NCBI RefSeq assembly: GCF_047675955.1
Contig: NC_132923.1
Location: 91,137,137-91,201,136, forward strand
Reading direction: 5' to 3'
DNA from: Chlorocebus sabaeus
Taxonomy: Eukaryota > Chordata > Mammalia > Primates > Cercopithecidae
Length of the DNA: 64,000 nt
Part shown: in pieces, positions 1 to 10,879 of the stretch
Numbering within the stretch: position 1 is the first letter of the stretch
How the letters are laid out: each line of letters opens with the position of its first letter
Translations under genes and position numbers: made by a program
Notes under the pieces: generated by a model
What the model saw: only the letters and a program-made list of their open reading frames with translations
Databases searched by the model: none
Told to the model about the DNA's origin: nothing

Positions 1-66
1 CTTGTGATCCGCCTGCCTCAGCCTCCCAAAGTGCTGGGATTACAGGCGTGAGCCACCGTGCCCACC
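1..66 (-). mobile_element. Alu, cut by window edge
   Basis: Antisense Alu 5' end only; the rest lies before base 1. Confidence 0.9.
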
Positions 67-362
67 TTTTTTTTTTTTTTTTGAGATGGAGTCTCACTCT
101 TTTGCCCAGGCTGGAGTGCAGTGGGGCGATCTCGGCTCACTGCAACCTTCCCTTCCTGGGTTCAAGATATTCTCCTGCCTCAGCCTCCAGAGTAGCTGGG
201 ACTAGAGGTGCACACCACCACGCCCAGCTAATTTTTGTATATTTAGTAGAGATGGAGTTTCACCATATTGGCCAGGATGGTCTCGATCTCTTGACCTCGT
301 GATCCATTCACCTGGGCCTCCCAAAGTGCTGAGATTACAGGCGTGAGCCACCGCGCCTGGCC
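67..362 (-). mobile_element. Alu (S/Y-like)
   Basis: T run at 67-82, full dimer, ends CGCGCCTGGCC at 362. Confidence 0.95.
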
Positions 363-496
363 CAGGTGCACATATTCTAAGCAAAGTGTTAACAAAGCAA
401 ATACAGCATTGCAAAATTAATAATAAACACATTATTATTAACACATAAGTAAAGTTTGACACATAAGTAAAGTTTATATCAGAAATGAAGTGATTT

Positions 497-785
497 GTTT
501 TGTTTTATTTTTGTGACAGAATCTCCCTCTATTGCCCAGGCTGGAGTGTAGTGGCGCGATCTTGGCTCACAGCAACCTCTGCTTCCTGGGTTCAAGCGAT
601 TTTTCTGCCTCAGCCTCTCAAGTAGCTGGGATTACAGGCGTGTGCCACCACACCATGCTATATGTTTAGTAGAGACAGGGTCTTGCCATGTTGCCAGGCT
701 GGTCTTGAAGTCCTGACCTCAGGTGATCCACCCACCTCAGCCTCCCAAAGTGCTGGGATTACAGGCATGAGCCACCACACCCAGC
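497..785 (-). mobile_element. Alu
   Basis: Antisense dimer with a T-rich head interrupted by G, diverged. Confidence 0.92.
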
Positions 786-957
786 TGTTTTTTTTTGTTG
801 TTGTTGAGACAGGTCTATGTTGCTGTCAGGCTGAAATGAGGTGTTTATTCACAGGAACGGTTGTGGTGCATTACGACCTTGAACTCTTGGTCTCAAGCGA
901 TCATCCAACCTCAGCCTCCTAGTAGCTGGGACTACAAGTACCTGCCACCATACCCAT
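786..957 (-). mobile_element. old Alu fragment
   Basis: Very diverged, little more than one arm; the middle section is barely alignable by eye. Confidence 0.65.
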
Positions 958-1284
958 CTTTGAAGATTGGTTTAACATTAGAAAGCCTATTAATATAATT
1001 TCACCATTAATGATCCAAAGAAGGAAAACTATCTGGTCATCCAAATACACAAGGATAAATGTTTGCCAAAGTCAATATTTATTCATGAAATACTCAGGAG
1101 ATGCAATAAATGTAAAGGTTAAAATCATAATAAATACTATATATATTCAGTATTATCATCATGGTCACTTACAGCAGTACTAATACTAATAGTAGTAGTA
1201 AATGGTTTGGGAGGGAACTTCCTTAAACTGATAAAAGACATCTACAAAAAAACTATAGTAAATATTATATTCAATGGTAAAACA

Positions 1285-1612
1285 TTATTTTATTTTATTT
1301 TATTTTATTAATTTATTTAGTTTGAGACGGAGTGTTGTTCTGTTGCCCTGGCTGGAGTGCAGTGGCACGATCTCAGCTCACTGCAACCTCCACCTCCTGG
1401 GTTCAAGTGATTCTTCTGCCTCAGCCTCCTGAGTAGCTGGGATTACAGGTGCCAGCCACCACCCCCACCCCCACCTAATTTTTTGTAATTTTAATAGAGA
1501 TGGAGTTTCGCCATGTTGACCAGGCTAGTCCCGAACTCCTGACCTCAGGTGATCTGCCTGCCTCGGCCTCCCAGAGTGCTGTGATTACAGGCATGAGCCA
1601 CTGCGCCCAGCC
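1285..1612 (-). mobile_element. Alu
   Basis: A TTTTA-repeat head precedes a full antisense dimer; the C-rich CCACCCCCACCCCCACC patch is a local expansion. Confidence 0.93.
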
Positions 1613-1689
1613 AAAATATTATTTTAAATCAGGAACTGTAGAAGGATACTTGCTATTATTGCTGTTTTGTTTTATAATAATTTAAAAGA

Positions 1690-1930
1690 GGTAGTAGTAA
1701 TCAGGTACTATTCTAAGTGCTTTACATATGTTAATTAATTTAATTTTTACAATGAATCCATGAAGTACAGTAATAAGATATAGTTTAACTTTAGAAATCT
1801 CAGTTACAAGAAAAATTACAGTTTTCCAAAGGTCTCAGAGTGGCAGGATCAGGTTTTTTATTTAGGCATTGGGCTCCAAGGTCTATGCATTAATTTTTAC
1901 AGTCTGCTTCTTCTGCAGTCAATCTCACAC
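1690..1930 (-). mobile_element. MIR
   Basis: CTATTCTAAGTGCTTTACAT and the later GGCAGGATCAGG stretch fit an antisense MIR core. Confidence 0.7.
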
Positions 1931-2076
1931 TAGAAATCTTAGCTAACAGAGTAAGACAAGAAAAAGAAGTATAAGGTGTAAGGTTTGAAAGGAAGAAATA
2001 GAATTCTCTCATGTGAAGATGATATAATGGGTTATGACAAAAAAATTTTAAACTCTGTAGAGAATTTTACTACATT

Positions 2077-2367
2077 TTATTTTTTGAGATGGAGTCTTGT
2101 TTTGTCACCCAGGCTGGAGTGCAGTGGCATGATCTCAGCTCACTGTAGCCTCTGCCTCCCAGGTTCCAGCGATTCTTCTGCCTCAGCCTCCTGGGTATCT
2201 GGGATTACAGGCACACCCTGCTACGCCCGGCTAATTTTTGTATTTATAGTAGAGACAGGGTTTCGCCATGTTGACCAGGCTGTTCTCGAACTCCTGACCT
2301 CAGGTGATCTGCCTGGCTCAGCCTCCCAAAGTGCTGGGATTACAGGCGTGTGCCACTGTGCCCAGCT
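2077..2367 (-). mobile_element. Alu with target duplication
   Basis: GAATTTTACTACATT occurs at 2062-2076 and 2368-2382. Confidence 0.96.
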
Positions 2368-2471
2368 GAATTTTACTACATTAATAAGGGAGTTAAGCAA
2401 GGTTGTTGTCTACAAAATCAATATACATAAGTTAATTTCATTTCTGTGCCTTAACATCATAAAATATAATC

Positions 2472-2762
2472 CTTTTTTCTTTGAGACAGAGTCGCTCTGT
2501 CACCCAGGCTGGAGTGCAGTGGTGTGATCTTGGCTCACTGCAGCCTCCACCTCCCGGGTTCCAGTGATTTTCCTGCCTCAGCCTCCTGGGTAGCTGGGAT
2601 TATAGGTGCATGCCACCACACCGGGCTGATTTTTGTATTTTTAGTAGAGATGGGGTTTCACCATGTTGGCCAGGCTAGTCTTGAACTCCTGACCTCAGGC
2701 AATCTGCCCACCTCAGCCTCCCAAAGTGCTGGGATTACAGGCGTGAGTCACCACGCCCCATC
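2472..2762 (-). mobile_element. Alu
   Basis: Full antisense dimer with a short duplication around TAATCCTTT on both sides. Confidence 0.95.
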
Positions 2763-2972
2763 GTAATCCTTTAAAAGATATAATTTACAATGGCACAAAG
2801 AGAAAAATATTCAGGAATAAATTGAATAAAAGCTATATAAGATTCTTATGGATAAACTTCTGAAACTAAAAATTTCTGAAATTTAATTTTGTTAATGGAT
2901 AAGAACACTCAATATTATGAAGTTGTTCTCTCCAAATTCTCCTGTAGATTTATAGGAACTCTAATAAAACCC

Positions 2973-3018
<46 letters not shown>

Positions 3019-3586
3019 TTAACAGGCTGATTCTAAAATCCATATGAAAGAACCAAGAGTACCAAGAATAGCTAAGACATCACTGAAGATGAAGAACAAG
3101 ATAGGGAAACTCATCCTACCAGATATCAAGACTTATCACAAAGCTACAGTAATTGAAACAGTAAGGCATGGGTGAATAGAGCAATAGAATTAAATAGAGT
3201 ATTGATCCTAGCCCAAAGGAAAACATAATATGGAAGAGCTGATATTGCAGATCAGCTGGAAAATATGATCTATTGAATACATAGTGAGTGTTATGACAAC
3301 TGATTATACATATGGAAAAACAAAAAAGGAAACTGGATCCCTATCCCAATCTGTACACAAAAATTAATTCCTAGTGACTGAAAGAATTAAATGTGAAGGA
3401 ATATAATACTTTTAGAAGAAAATATAACATTTCTATGATATTGGGGAGGGAAGACGTTCTTAAGCACACACCAAAAGTGCAAAACATAAATAGTCTGATA
3501 AATTGCTAAAATTATAAACATTTGTTCAACAAGAGACAATAAATAAAAGGTATACATAAACTGCGAATTGGAAGAATATATTGGCA
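2763..3586 (+). mobile_element. old L1 (L1M-type) ORF2 3' portion, piece 1
   Basis: The text tracks the C-terminal part of L1 ORF2 on the plus strand (stretch beginning GATTCTAAAATCCATATG, then GAAACTGGATCCCTATCCC). It is heavily diverged, contains a TG repeat at 2976-3013, and stops where the provirus entered. Confidence 0.75.
2976..3013 (+). repeat. (TG)n microsatellite
   Basis: About 19 uninterrupted TG units inside the L1 piece. Confidence 0.95.
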
Positions 3587-3958
3587 ATGTTGGGACAAAT
3601 AAGTTCCTCTTCAAAGACTCAACTTCCTGGTCATAAGTTATAGAAGTTGTGAATCAATCCTACCCCCACTTTCCTTCTTATTTTCACAAATCGTGCATTT
3701 ACCCTATTTGGAAAAGTTTAAGTCTTAGCCAGCCAGGATCAGTTTATACTGTGCAGTCCAACCCCAGCCAATAGGGGAAGGACACAGACATAGGAACTGC
3801 ATTAGGATTAAAACCTCCTTTCCTCCTTTGTTTGGTGTGCTCCTGTGATTGTAACAGGTGCAAGCAGCACCCTTTTGCAGAAGTAAAGGTGCCTTGCTGA
3901 GAAATTTTCTGTCTAAGTGCAGGTTTCTTTTGGCTATGCCAAGCACTTGTTTCCAACA
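3587..3958 (+). repeat. 5' LTR of the provirus
   Basis: It is 372 bp and pairs with 12868-13241. U3 has a CCAAT box (3768-3772) and a TATA-like ATTAAAA (3807-3813). A variant polyadenylation hexamer AGTAAA is at 3882-3887. It ends CA at 3958. Confidence 0.93.
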
Positions 3959-3962
3959 AATT

Positions 3963-3980
3963 TGGGGGCTTGTCTGGAAT
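3963..3980 (+). other. primer binding site, tRNA-Pro type
   Basis: Eighteen bases starting four bases after the LTR fit the classic proline primer site with three changes, all C-to-T or G-to-A and at or next to former CpG positions, as expected from methylation decay. Confidence 0.8.
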
Positions 3981-4934
3981 CCTGTTCTCCTTCAAGACGG
4001 GCTAGCGATTATCTTTTATGGGGAGACACATCCTACTGCTGCACTGTGGTGGCCCTACGAGTGGAGGATTGAGTCCTGCCCGAAGTGACAAATAAATACA
4101 GACTCTCAGCAACGCAGGCAGTAGGGAAGATCCTGAAGAACTCCATGGTGACCAGATAACTCTGTGCACAGACCAAGGTAAGAAATGTCGCTACTGGGGC
4201 AACAAAGTATTCCTTGGTGGTCAGGGTCTCTGTAAGTTGAAAGTGTGTGAGTGAGATGCGCCACTGGGGGTTATGCAAGTGTGGAGTCCGTACTTGGTTC
4301 CATGATCATCTCATGTAGCTTAGAGCCATTTTCCAGTTGGGGGATTATACTGACCCGCCAATGCTAATAGGGGCCTAAAATTCCCACAAGGGAAGTAGCC
4401 AATAAGGACGAAGTGGGTTCTCATGAGAGTGCAAGAAACCTCCAGTGGGGGCCGGGCATGGTGGCTCATGACTGTAATCCCAGCACTTTGGGAGGCTGAG
4501 ACGGGCAGATTGCCTGAGCTCAGGAGTTTGAAACCAGCCTGGGCAACACGGTGAAACCCTGTCTCTACTAAAAATACAAAAAAATTAGCTGGGCATGTTG
4601 GCATGTGTCTGTAGTGCCAGCTACTCAGGAGGCTGAGGGAGGAGAATGGCTTGAACTCGGGAGGCGGAGGTTGTAGTGAGCCGAGATCGCCACTGCGCTC
4701 CACACTCCAGCCTGGGCGACAGAGTAAGACTCCGTCTCCAAAAAAAACAAAAAAACAAAAAAACAAAAAACAGAAACCTCCAGTGGGAAAAGGCAAGGTT
4801 GAGCCTTTAGGATACAGGAGTGAAAGAAATCTCTAATACAAGAGATTGAGCCTCATCAGACCCCAGGATTGGATATACTCCAAGTAAGACAGAGACTATA
4901 AAAGGTTAAGCAGACAATAAAATTCCCCTGACAG
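3981..4934 (+). other. proviral leader (with an Alu at 4450-4771)
   Basis: The stretch lies between the primer site and the first gag-like reading. Apart from the Alu it matches no other element I recognise. It would have held the packaging signal and splice donor; I could not define either. Confidence 0.6.
4450..4771 (+). mobile_element. Alu in proviral leader
   Basis: Perfect 16-bp duplication AGAAACCTCCAGTGGG at 4434-4449 and 4772-4787; A-rich AAAAAAC tail. Confidence 0.97.
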
Positions 4935-5311
4935 GCCCCTAGGCCTTATGTTAAAATACTGGAAGGACAATGAAAGGACCAAACACAAGAAAAGACAACA
5001 AATGATAAAGTATTGCTGTTTTATCTGGATTAAGGAACCCATCCTCAGACCTTTGGTCTTTTGGCCAAAGTTTGGGATGGACAAGGACTGGATATGCCAA
5101 CTCCTGATCTAGTATGTCAATGATAAAAGTCCCATTTCTCAAGAGAAGATAGATTATGTTGTATGTTGGAGACAAGGACCTGTCCCTCTATATCCCCTAA
5201 AGGACGAAAAAGCAAAACCAACCTTAAAACCCCCCAAAGATGACCTATCTAAGTCATATCCCATATCTAAAGATGCATGGGATCCTTTAGACCACCTTCT
5301 CCCACCTAACC

Positions 5312-5385
5312 CTCTGCCCCAAGCTGAACACTCAGCCCTTTCCCTGCTTACCCCTCTGCCCCAAGCTAAACACTCAGTTCCTCCC
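5312..5385 (+). repeat. 42-bp tandem repeat in gag
   Basis: CTCTGCCCCAAGCT and its flanks occur at 5312 and again at 5354, a period of 42 bp (14 codons), just upstream of the PPPY motif. Confidence 0.8.
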
Positions 5386-5752
5386 CCATATAACCCTACC
5401 CCATGGGCCTTGACACCCTACACCACCTCTGGACAGCCACCTCAACATGCCCCTTCCTCAGGAAAGCTCCAACAGGAAATAGAACAATGCCAAAGGGATA
5501 TTCAAAACTTTTGTTTCCCCTTTTCCTCAAAGAAGTCTGTCCCAACCCTTTTTCCCTTAAGGGAAATACTACTAGGAGTAGGGGATATTGGCTTCATAAA
5601 TGCCCCCTTAACCAGTTCAGAGGTTAGAAATCTAAAGAAAAGGAACTCAAACTAGTTAGATGACCCTTTTGGAGTTGCAGATCAAATTTACCAATTTCTG
5701 GGGCCACAACTGTACACTTGGTCTGAATTAATGTCTATTCTAGGTATTCTCT

Positions 5753-6054
5753 TTTTTTTTTTTTTTTTTTTTTGAGGTGGAGTCTTGCTCTGTCGCCCAG
5801 GCTGGAGTGCAGTGGTGCAATCTTGGCTCATTGCAAGTTCCGCCTCCCGGGTTCACGCTGTTCTCCTGCCTCAGACTCCCGAATAACTGGGACTACAGGC
5901 GCCCACCACCACGTCCGGCCAATTTTTTGTATTTTTAGTAGGGACGGAGTTTCACTGTGTTAGCCAGGATAGTCTCGATCTCCTGACCTCGTGATCCACC
6001 CGCCTCGGCCTCCCAAAGTGCTGGGATTACAGGCGTGAGCCACCGCGCCCGGCC
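5753..6054 (-). mobile_element. AluY-like in gag
   Basis: Antisense, flanked by GTATTCTCTT on both sides; splits the capsid region. Confidence 0.97.
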
Positions 6055-7100
6055 AGTATTCTCTTCTTAGGAGAGGAAAGAACCATGATCCGCAGGGCTG
6101 CTATGATAATCTGGGAGTGCAAGCACCCACCTTGCCAAAATGTCCTTGCAGTGCAGCATAAATTCCCAGCCCAGGATCCTCAATGGGATAACAGTGCGAC
6201 CCACCAAGAAGACATGAGAGATCTCAGAGATATGATAATTAAAGGGATTTGGGAATCTGTTCCTCAAACCCAAAATATTTCCTGAGCATTTAATGTACAA
6301 CAAGGGAAAGATGAAGGACCCATGGAATTCTTGAACAGATTTAAAGAACAGATAAGGAAATATGCAAGTTTGGACATAGAGGACTCAATGGGACAAGAGA
6401 TGTTAAAGCTCCACTTTGTCTCCAATAGTTGGCCAGACATTACAAAGAAATTATAAAAGACAGAAAATTGGAAGGACCATCCCATAGAAGAACTTTTAAC
6501 AGAGGTATATGTATAGAAGGATGAGGAAAGGCAGAAGCAAGAGGCAAAAATTATGCAGTCCACCCTACAATGTGGAACTCTTCAACAGAGAGCCCAGGGA
6601 AATAGAACTTGTAAACTTTCTAAGTACCCTGGCTGCCAGATCCTATACAGGAAGCAAAGGGATGAAACCCAAGAGTCAGTGAACAGGGAGGGGAAGAAGG
6701 GAAAACAGATGTTTCAGGTGTGGAAAGCTAGGACATTTTAAGAGGAAATGTCCTGAATGGGAGAGGGAAAAGAAAGTCCTTCCACTCATGACATTTGAAG
6801 AAGAATAGGGGGGTCAGGGGCTCTACATCTTCCATCTCGAGTCCCACCAAGAACCCTTGATAAGTTTAACAGTGGGATCCAAATCGGAGATCACTCTCTT
6901 AGTAGATTCGGGAGCGGTTTGCTCCTCCCTATGTTTTCTCCCATCAGGTTTAGCCTAGTTAGCAGAAGACCTTACTGTCTCAGGAGTTAAAGGGGAGGGT
7001 TCAGGGCAAAAATTCTAGAGGAAATCGAAGTCACATATAAGAATAAGTCGGTTACTACTAAGTTCTTTTTAATTCCTGAAGCAAGAACTAATTTATTACT

Positions 7101-7160
7101 AACCCTGCCCCATGGGCCTTGACACCCCACACCCCTGCTGGACAGCCACCCAAACATGCT
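7101..7160 (+). repeat. copy of gag segment 5392-5451 inside the protease region
   Basis: Sixty bases match with about eight differences, including the shared CCATGGGCCTTGACACCC core. Confidence 0.85.
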
Positions 7161-7220
7161 AAAGTTAGGCATATGCCTATATGTTAATGTTAAGGTTAGG
7201 CATAGGCCTATATGTTAATC
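7161..7220 (+). repeat. 30-bp tandem duplication
   Basis: Two units (7161-7190, 7191-7220) share GTTAGGCATA and CCTATATGTTAAT. Confidence 0.85.
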
Positions 7221-7299
7221 AGAAAAAGCTCCTTACTTCCTTAAACCTGCTCACCACTTCAGAAGAAAGCTAATCCATCCCAACATATGATCAATAGGA

Positions 7300-8060
7300 A
7301 GGAAATAGAGGAAAGCTATGAGTTCCTCCAATCCATGTCAAATTAAAAATTCCTGGGGAAGTAGTGAAAAGAGAACAATACCCTATTCCCTTGGAAGCCA
7401 GGATAGGTTTAAAACCTCTAATAGAAAGTCTTGTCCATGACGGACTCCTTGAACCCTGTATGTCCCCTTATAACACTGTAAGGAAGCCAGATGGGTCATA
7501 CCGGCTAGTGCAAGATCTCCAGGCTACTAATCAAATAGTTCAGACCACCCGCACTGATGTTCCCAATCCTTACACCAATGTCAGCAGAGTCCTGCACAAC
7601 CAGCCGTGGTTCATGGTGATAGATTTAAAAGATGCCTTTTGTGCTTGCCCTTTAGCGGAGGACAGTCAGGATATGTTTGCTTTGAGTGGGAGGACCTTCA
7701 CTCCGGTCGAAAACAGCAGTATCAATGGACAGTCTTGCCCCAAGGGTTTACAGAGTTCCCCAAATCTATTTGGTCAGATTTTAGAACAAGTCCTAGGAAA
7801 CTTCTCCCTGCCTTCATCCATATGCCTACTCCAATACGTAGATGACCTGCTCATTTCAGGAGATAACAAGGATCAAGTAACAGCAATTTCAGTTAACTTC
7901 CTAAATTTCCTGAGGGAACAAGGGTTACAGGTCTCAAAGAACAAACTTCAATTCATAGAACCTGAGGTAAAAATCTAGGACACCTAATCAGTAAAGGTAA
8001 ATGAAAGATAGAGCCCAAATGAATTGAAGATATCATATCTTTGCCTTTACCTGAAACATA
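7300..8060 (+). pseudogene. proviral reverse transcriptase remnant
   Basis: The frame from 7364 carries fingers and palm landmarks in order: QYPIPLEA, a KPDGSYRLVQDLQATN stretch, MVIDLKDAF and the catalytic YVDD at 7835-7846. The 7364-7975 frame is open, but the region about 7670-7760 makes family sense (WTVLPQGF) only in another frame, so two compensating indels are likely. A stop follows at 7976. Confidence 0.9.
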
Positions 8061-9160
8061 GCGGGAACTTAGGAAATTCTTAGGATTGGTCGGATATTGT
8101 CATCTGTGGATTGACTTTTTTGCCTTAAAAACAAAGCCCCTATATAAAAACTCACTCAAAAAGGACCAGACCTGCTCCTTTGGAACCCATCAGAGATTCA
8201 ACAGGTAAAACACCTACTTCTAACTGCCCCCGTTCTAGCCTTGCCCTCCTTAGAACAGCCATTCCACCTTTTTGTTAATGTAAGCAAAAGAGTGGTCTTA
8301 AGGGTACTCACCCAAAAACATGGAGGCCATGGGCAGCCCATAGCCTTCCTGTCAAAAATCCTTGACCCAGTAACCTGTGGATGGCCCGAATGTGTCCAAT
8401 CCATAGCAGCAACTCCCTTGCTAACAGAAGAAAGCAGGAAAATAACCTTTGGAGGAAACTTCATCATAAGTGTCCCTCATCAAGTGAGAACCATTCTTAA
8501 TCAGAAGGCAGGGAGATGGCTCACTGACTCAAGAATTTTAAAATATGAAGCTATCTTATCAGAGAGGGATGACCTAACACTAACCACTGACAATTCACTC
8601 AACCCCACTGCTTTCCTAACAGGAAATCCAAGCCAGGAAGAACCTGAGCATACATGTTTAGATTTAATCAGTTATCAAACTAGAGTCAGAAAGATCTAAG
8701 TGAAACCCCTTTCCAAACAGGGCATCATCTCTTTATAGATGGCTCCTCCCAGATCACTGAAGGAAAAAGGCACAACAGGTACTCCATAATTGATGGGGAA
8801 ATCCTCACAGAGGTAGAGTCAGGAAGACTGCCAAATATCTGGTTTGCCCAACATGTTAACTCTTTGCATTAAACCAAGCCTTAAAATCCCTGCAGAATCA
8901 GGAAGGAACTATTTACACTGACTCCAAGTATGGCTTCGGAGTACTCCATACCTTTGGAAAGATCTGGATTGAATGAGGCCTCATCAATAGTAAGGGCCAA
9001 GATTTGGTCCCCAAGGAATTAATTATGCAAGTATTAGAAAATATTCAACTGCCGGAAGAGACTGCAGTTGTCCATGTCCCACAACACCAAAAGAACCCAT
9101 CTTTTGAAAGCTGGGAAATAACCTCGCAGATCAAGTAGCTAAACAAGCTGCCTCTTCCCA
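8060..9160 (+). pseudogene. proviral connection and RNase H remnant
   Basis: The sequence after the polymerase keeps the connection region (8241-8696, with LPSLEQPFHLFV and GRWLTDSRILKYEAIL) and then RNase H-like text around 8735-9130 (LFIDGSS and YTDSKYGF landmarks in shifting frames). Stops and shifts prevent any full domain. Confidence 0.8.
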
Positions 9161-9865
9161 AGAGGCACCCATTTTCCATCTAACTTCCTGTCTTCCCCCT
9201 CTAGCTGCAGTCCCCATCTTCTCCCATGCAGACCAAGAGAAACTAAATAAATAGGAGCTAAGGAGAGCCCAAAGCGAAAGTGGGTACTAACAGATGGAAG
9301 GGAAATGCTGTCTAAACTCCTCATGAGGGAAGTATTGTCACAGCTTTATCAAGGAACTCACTGGGGTCCTCGAGCTATGTGCAATGCAGTCCTTAGGGTC
9401 TATGGGTGTGTAGGGATATATACCCTTGATAGGCAAGTGGTGGATGGTTGCATAGTGTGCAGAAAAACTAATAAGCAAACCCTAAAGAGGCAACCTCCCA
9501 GGGGAAGAAACCCAGGGCTGTGGCAATTCTAAAGCGTCCAAGTTGACTCCACCGCAATGCCCCCAATAGGCTGTCTCAAGTATTTGCTAGTCATAGTAGA
9601 CCATCTCACCCACTGGGTAGAAGCCATCGCCTTCCCAAGCACAATAGCCAGAAATGTAGTGAAAGCCCTGTTGGAACATATCATACCCACGTTTGGACTA
9701 ACAGAGAACACTGATTTGGACAATGGGACCCCACTTCACTGCACACATCATTAAGGGACTAATCCAAGCACTAGGAATAAAATGGGAATGTCATACTCCC
9801 TGGCACCTGCCCTTATCAGGGAAGGTAGAAAGAATGAATCAAACTCTAAAAAATCACTTAACCAA

Positions 9866-10170
9866 GGCCAGGTGCAGTGGCTCACGCCTGTAATCCCAGC
9901 ACTTTGGTAGGCTGAGGCGGGCAGATTACCTGAGGTCAGGAGTTCAAGACCAGACTGGCCAACATGGTGAAACCCCATCTCTACTAAAAATACAAAAATC
10001 AGCCGGGCGTGGTGGCACATGCCTGTCATCCCACCTACTCAGGAGGCTGAGGCAGGAAGAATTGCTTGAGACTGGGAGATGGAGGTTACAGTGAGCCGAT
10101 CATGCCATTGTACTCCAGCCTGGTCAACAGAGTAAAACTCTGTCTCAAAAAAAAAAAAAAAAAAAAAAAA
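9866..10170 (+). mobile_element. Alu (S-like) in integrase
   Basis: Its tail of more than 20 A received the next Alu. Its own duplication is AAAATCACTTAACCAA (5') and AAAATCACCTAACCAA beyond the second Alu. Confidence 0.96.
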
Positions 10171-10471
10171 GGCCGGGTGCGGTGGCTCAGGCCTGTAATC
10201 CCAGCACTTTGGGAGGCCAAGACGGGCGATGGGCAGATCACGAGGTCAGGAGATCGAGATCATCCTGGCTAACACGGTGAAACCCCGTCTCTACTAAAAA
10301 ATACAAAAAACTAGCAGGGCGAGGTGGTGGGCGCCTGTAGTCCCAGCTACTCGGGAGGCTGAGGCAGGAGAATGGCGTGAACCTGGGAGACAGAGCTTGC
10401 AGTGAGCTGAGATCTGGCCGGCCACTGCACTCCAGCCTGGGCGACAGAGCAAGACTCCGTCCCCCTCCCCA
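10171..10471 (+). mobile_element. AluY, Old World monkey type, inserted in the previous Alu tail
   Basis: Carries AACTAGCAGGGCGAGGTGG and a GGCCGGCCACTGCAC variant of the monkey diagnostic site. Confidence 0.93.
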
Positions 10472-10879
10472 AAAAAATCACCTAACCAAATTGATCTTGG
10501 AAACCCAGTTACCATGGACAAAATGTCTTCCCATTGCCTTACTAAGAATCCAAACTGCCCCTTGGAAAGATCTTGGCCTGTCCCCTTATGAAATGCTATA
10601 CGGGCTGCCTTATCTAAATTCCACTACTGACTTTCCTACATTTGAAACAAAAGGTCAGTTTCTCAAAAACTATATATTTGGTCTGTCTTCCACCCTTTCC
10701 TCCCTCATGACTCAAGGCCTCCTAGTGCAAACTCCACCGCTCGAATTCCTAGTTCACCAACACCAGCCTGAAGATCACATCCTTATCAAAAGTTGGAAAG
10801 AGGGAAAGCTCAAACCAACCTGGGAGGGACCTTATCTAGTACTCCTAATCACTGAAACAGCAATCCGAATGGCCGAAAA

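Larger units (their letters stand above)
4935..6800 (+). pseudogene. proviral gag remnant (matrix, capsid, nucleocapsid)
   Basis: A matrix-like start near 4940-5090 leads into a proline-rich stretch with a PPPY late-domain motif (5380-5391). A capsid N-terminus beginning PLREILLGVGDIGF starts near 5557. An antisense Alu (5753-6054) splits capsid. Capsid continues from about 6060 with the MEFLNRFKEQIRKYA stretch and ends in a nucleocapsid with one intact CCHC knuckle, CFRCGKLGHFKRKC (6710-6751). Several in-frame stops (for example after 5652 and near 6282 and 6453) break the frame. Near 5312-5385 a 42-bp, 14-codon unit is tandemly repeated. Confidence 0.88.
6801..7300 (+). pseudogene. proviral protease remnant, rearranged
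   Basis: The aspartic protease active site is readable as ITLLVDSGAVCSSL, with DSGA at 6905-6916. The downstream part is disrupted: 7101-7160 is a second copy of gag sequence from 5392-5451, followed by two copies of a 30-bp unit (7161-7220). The C-terminal part of the enzyme is therefore not recognisable. Confidence 0.8.

Noticed and set aside
1985..2527. 180-codon open frame on the plus strand
   Set aside because: Nearly all of it is the antisense Alu translation (RWSLVLSPRLECSG type); the same peptide recurs dozens of times in the window.
4320..4796. 158-codon minus-strand frame in the proviral leader
   Set aside because: It is the reverse of the Alu at 4450-4771 plus flank.
7364..7978. 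Functional reverse transcriptase
   Set aside because: Only a part of the domain is open and it appears to contain compensating frameshifts, followed by a stop.
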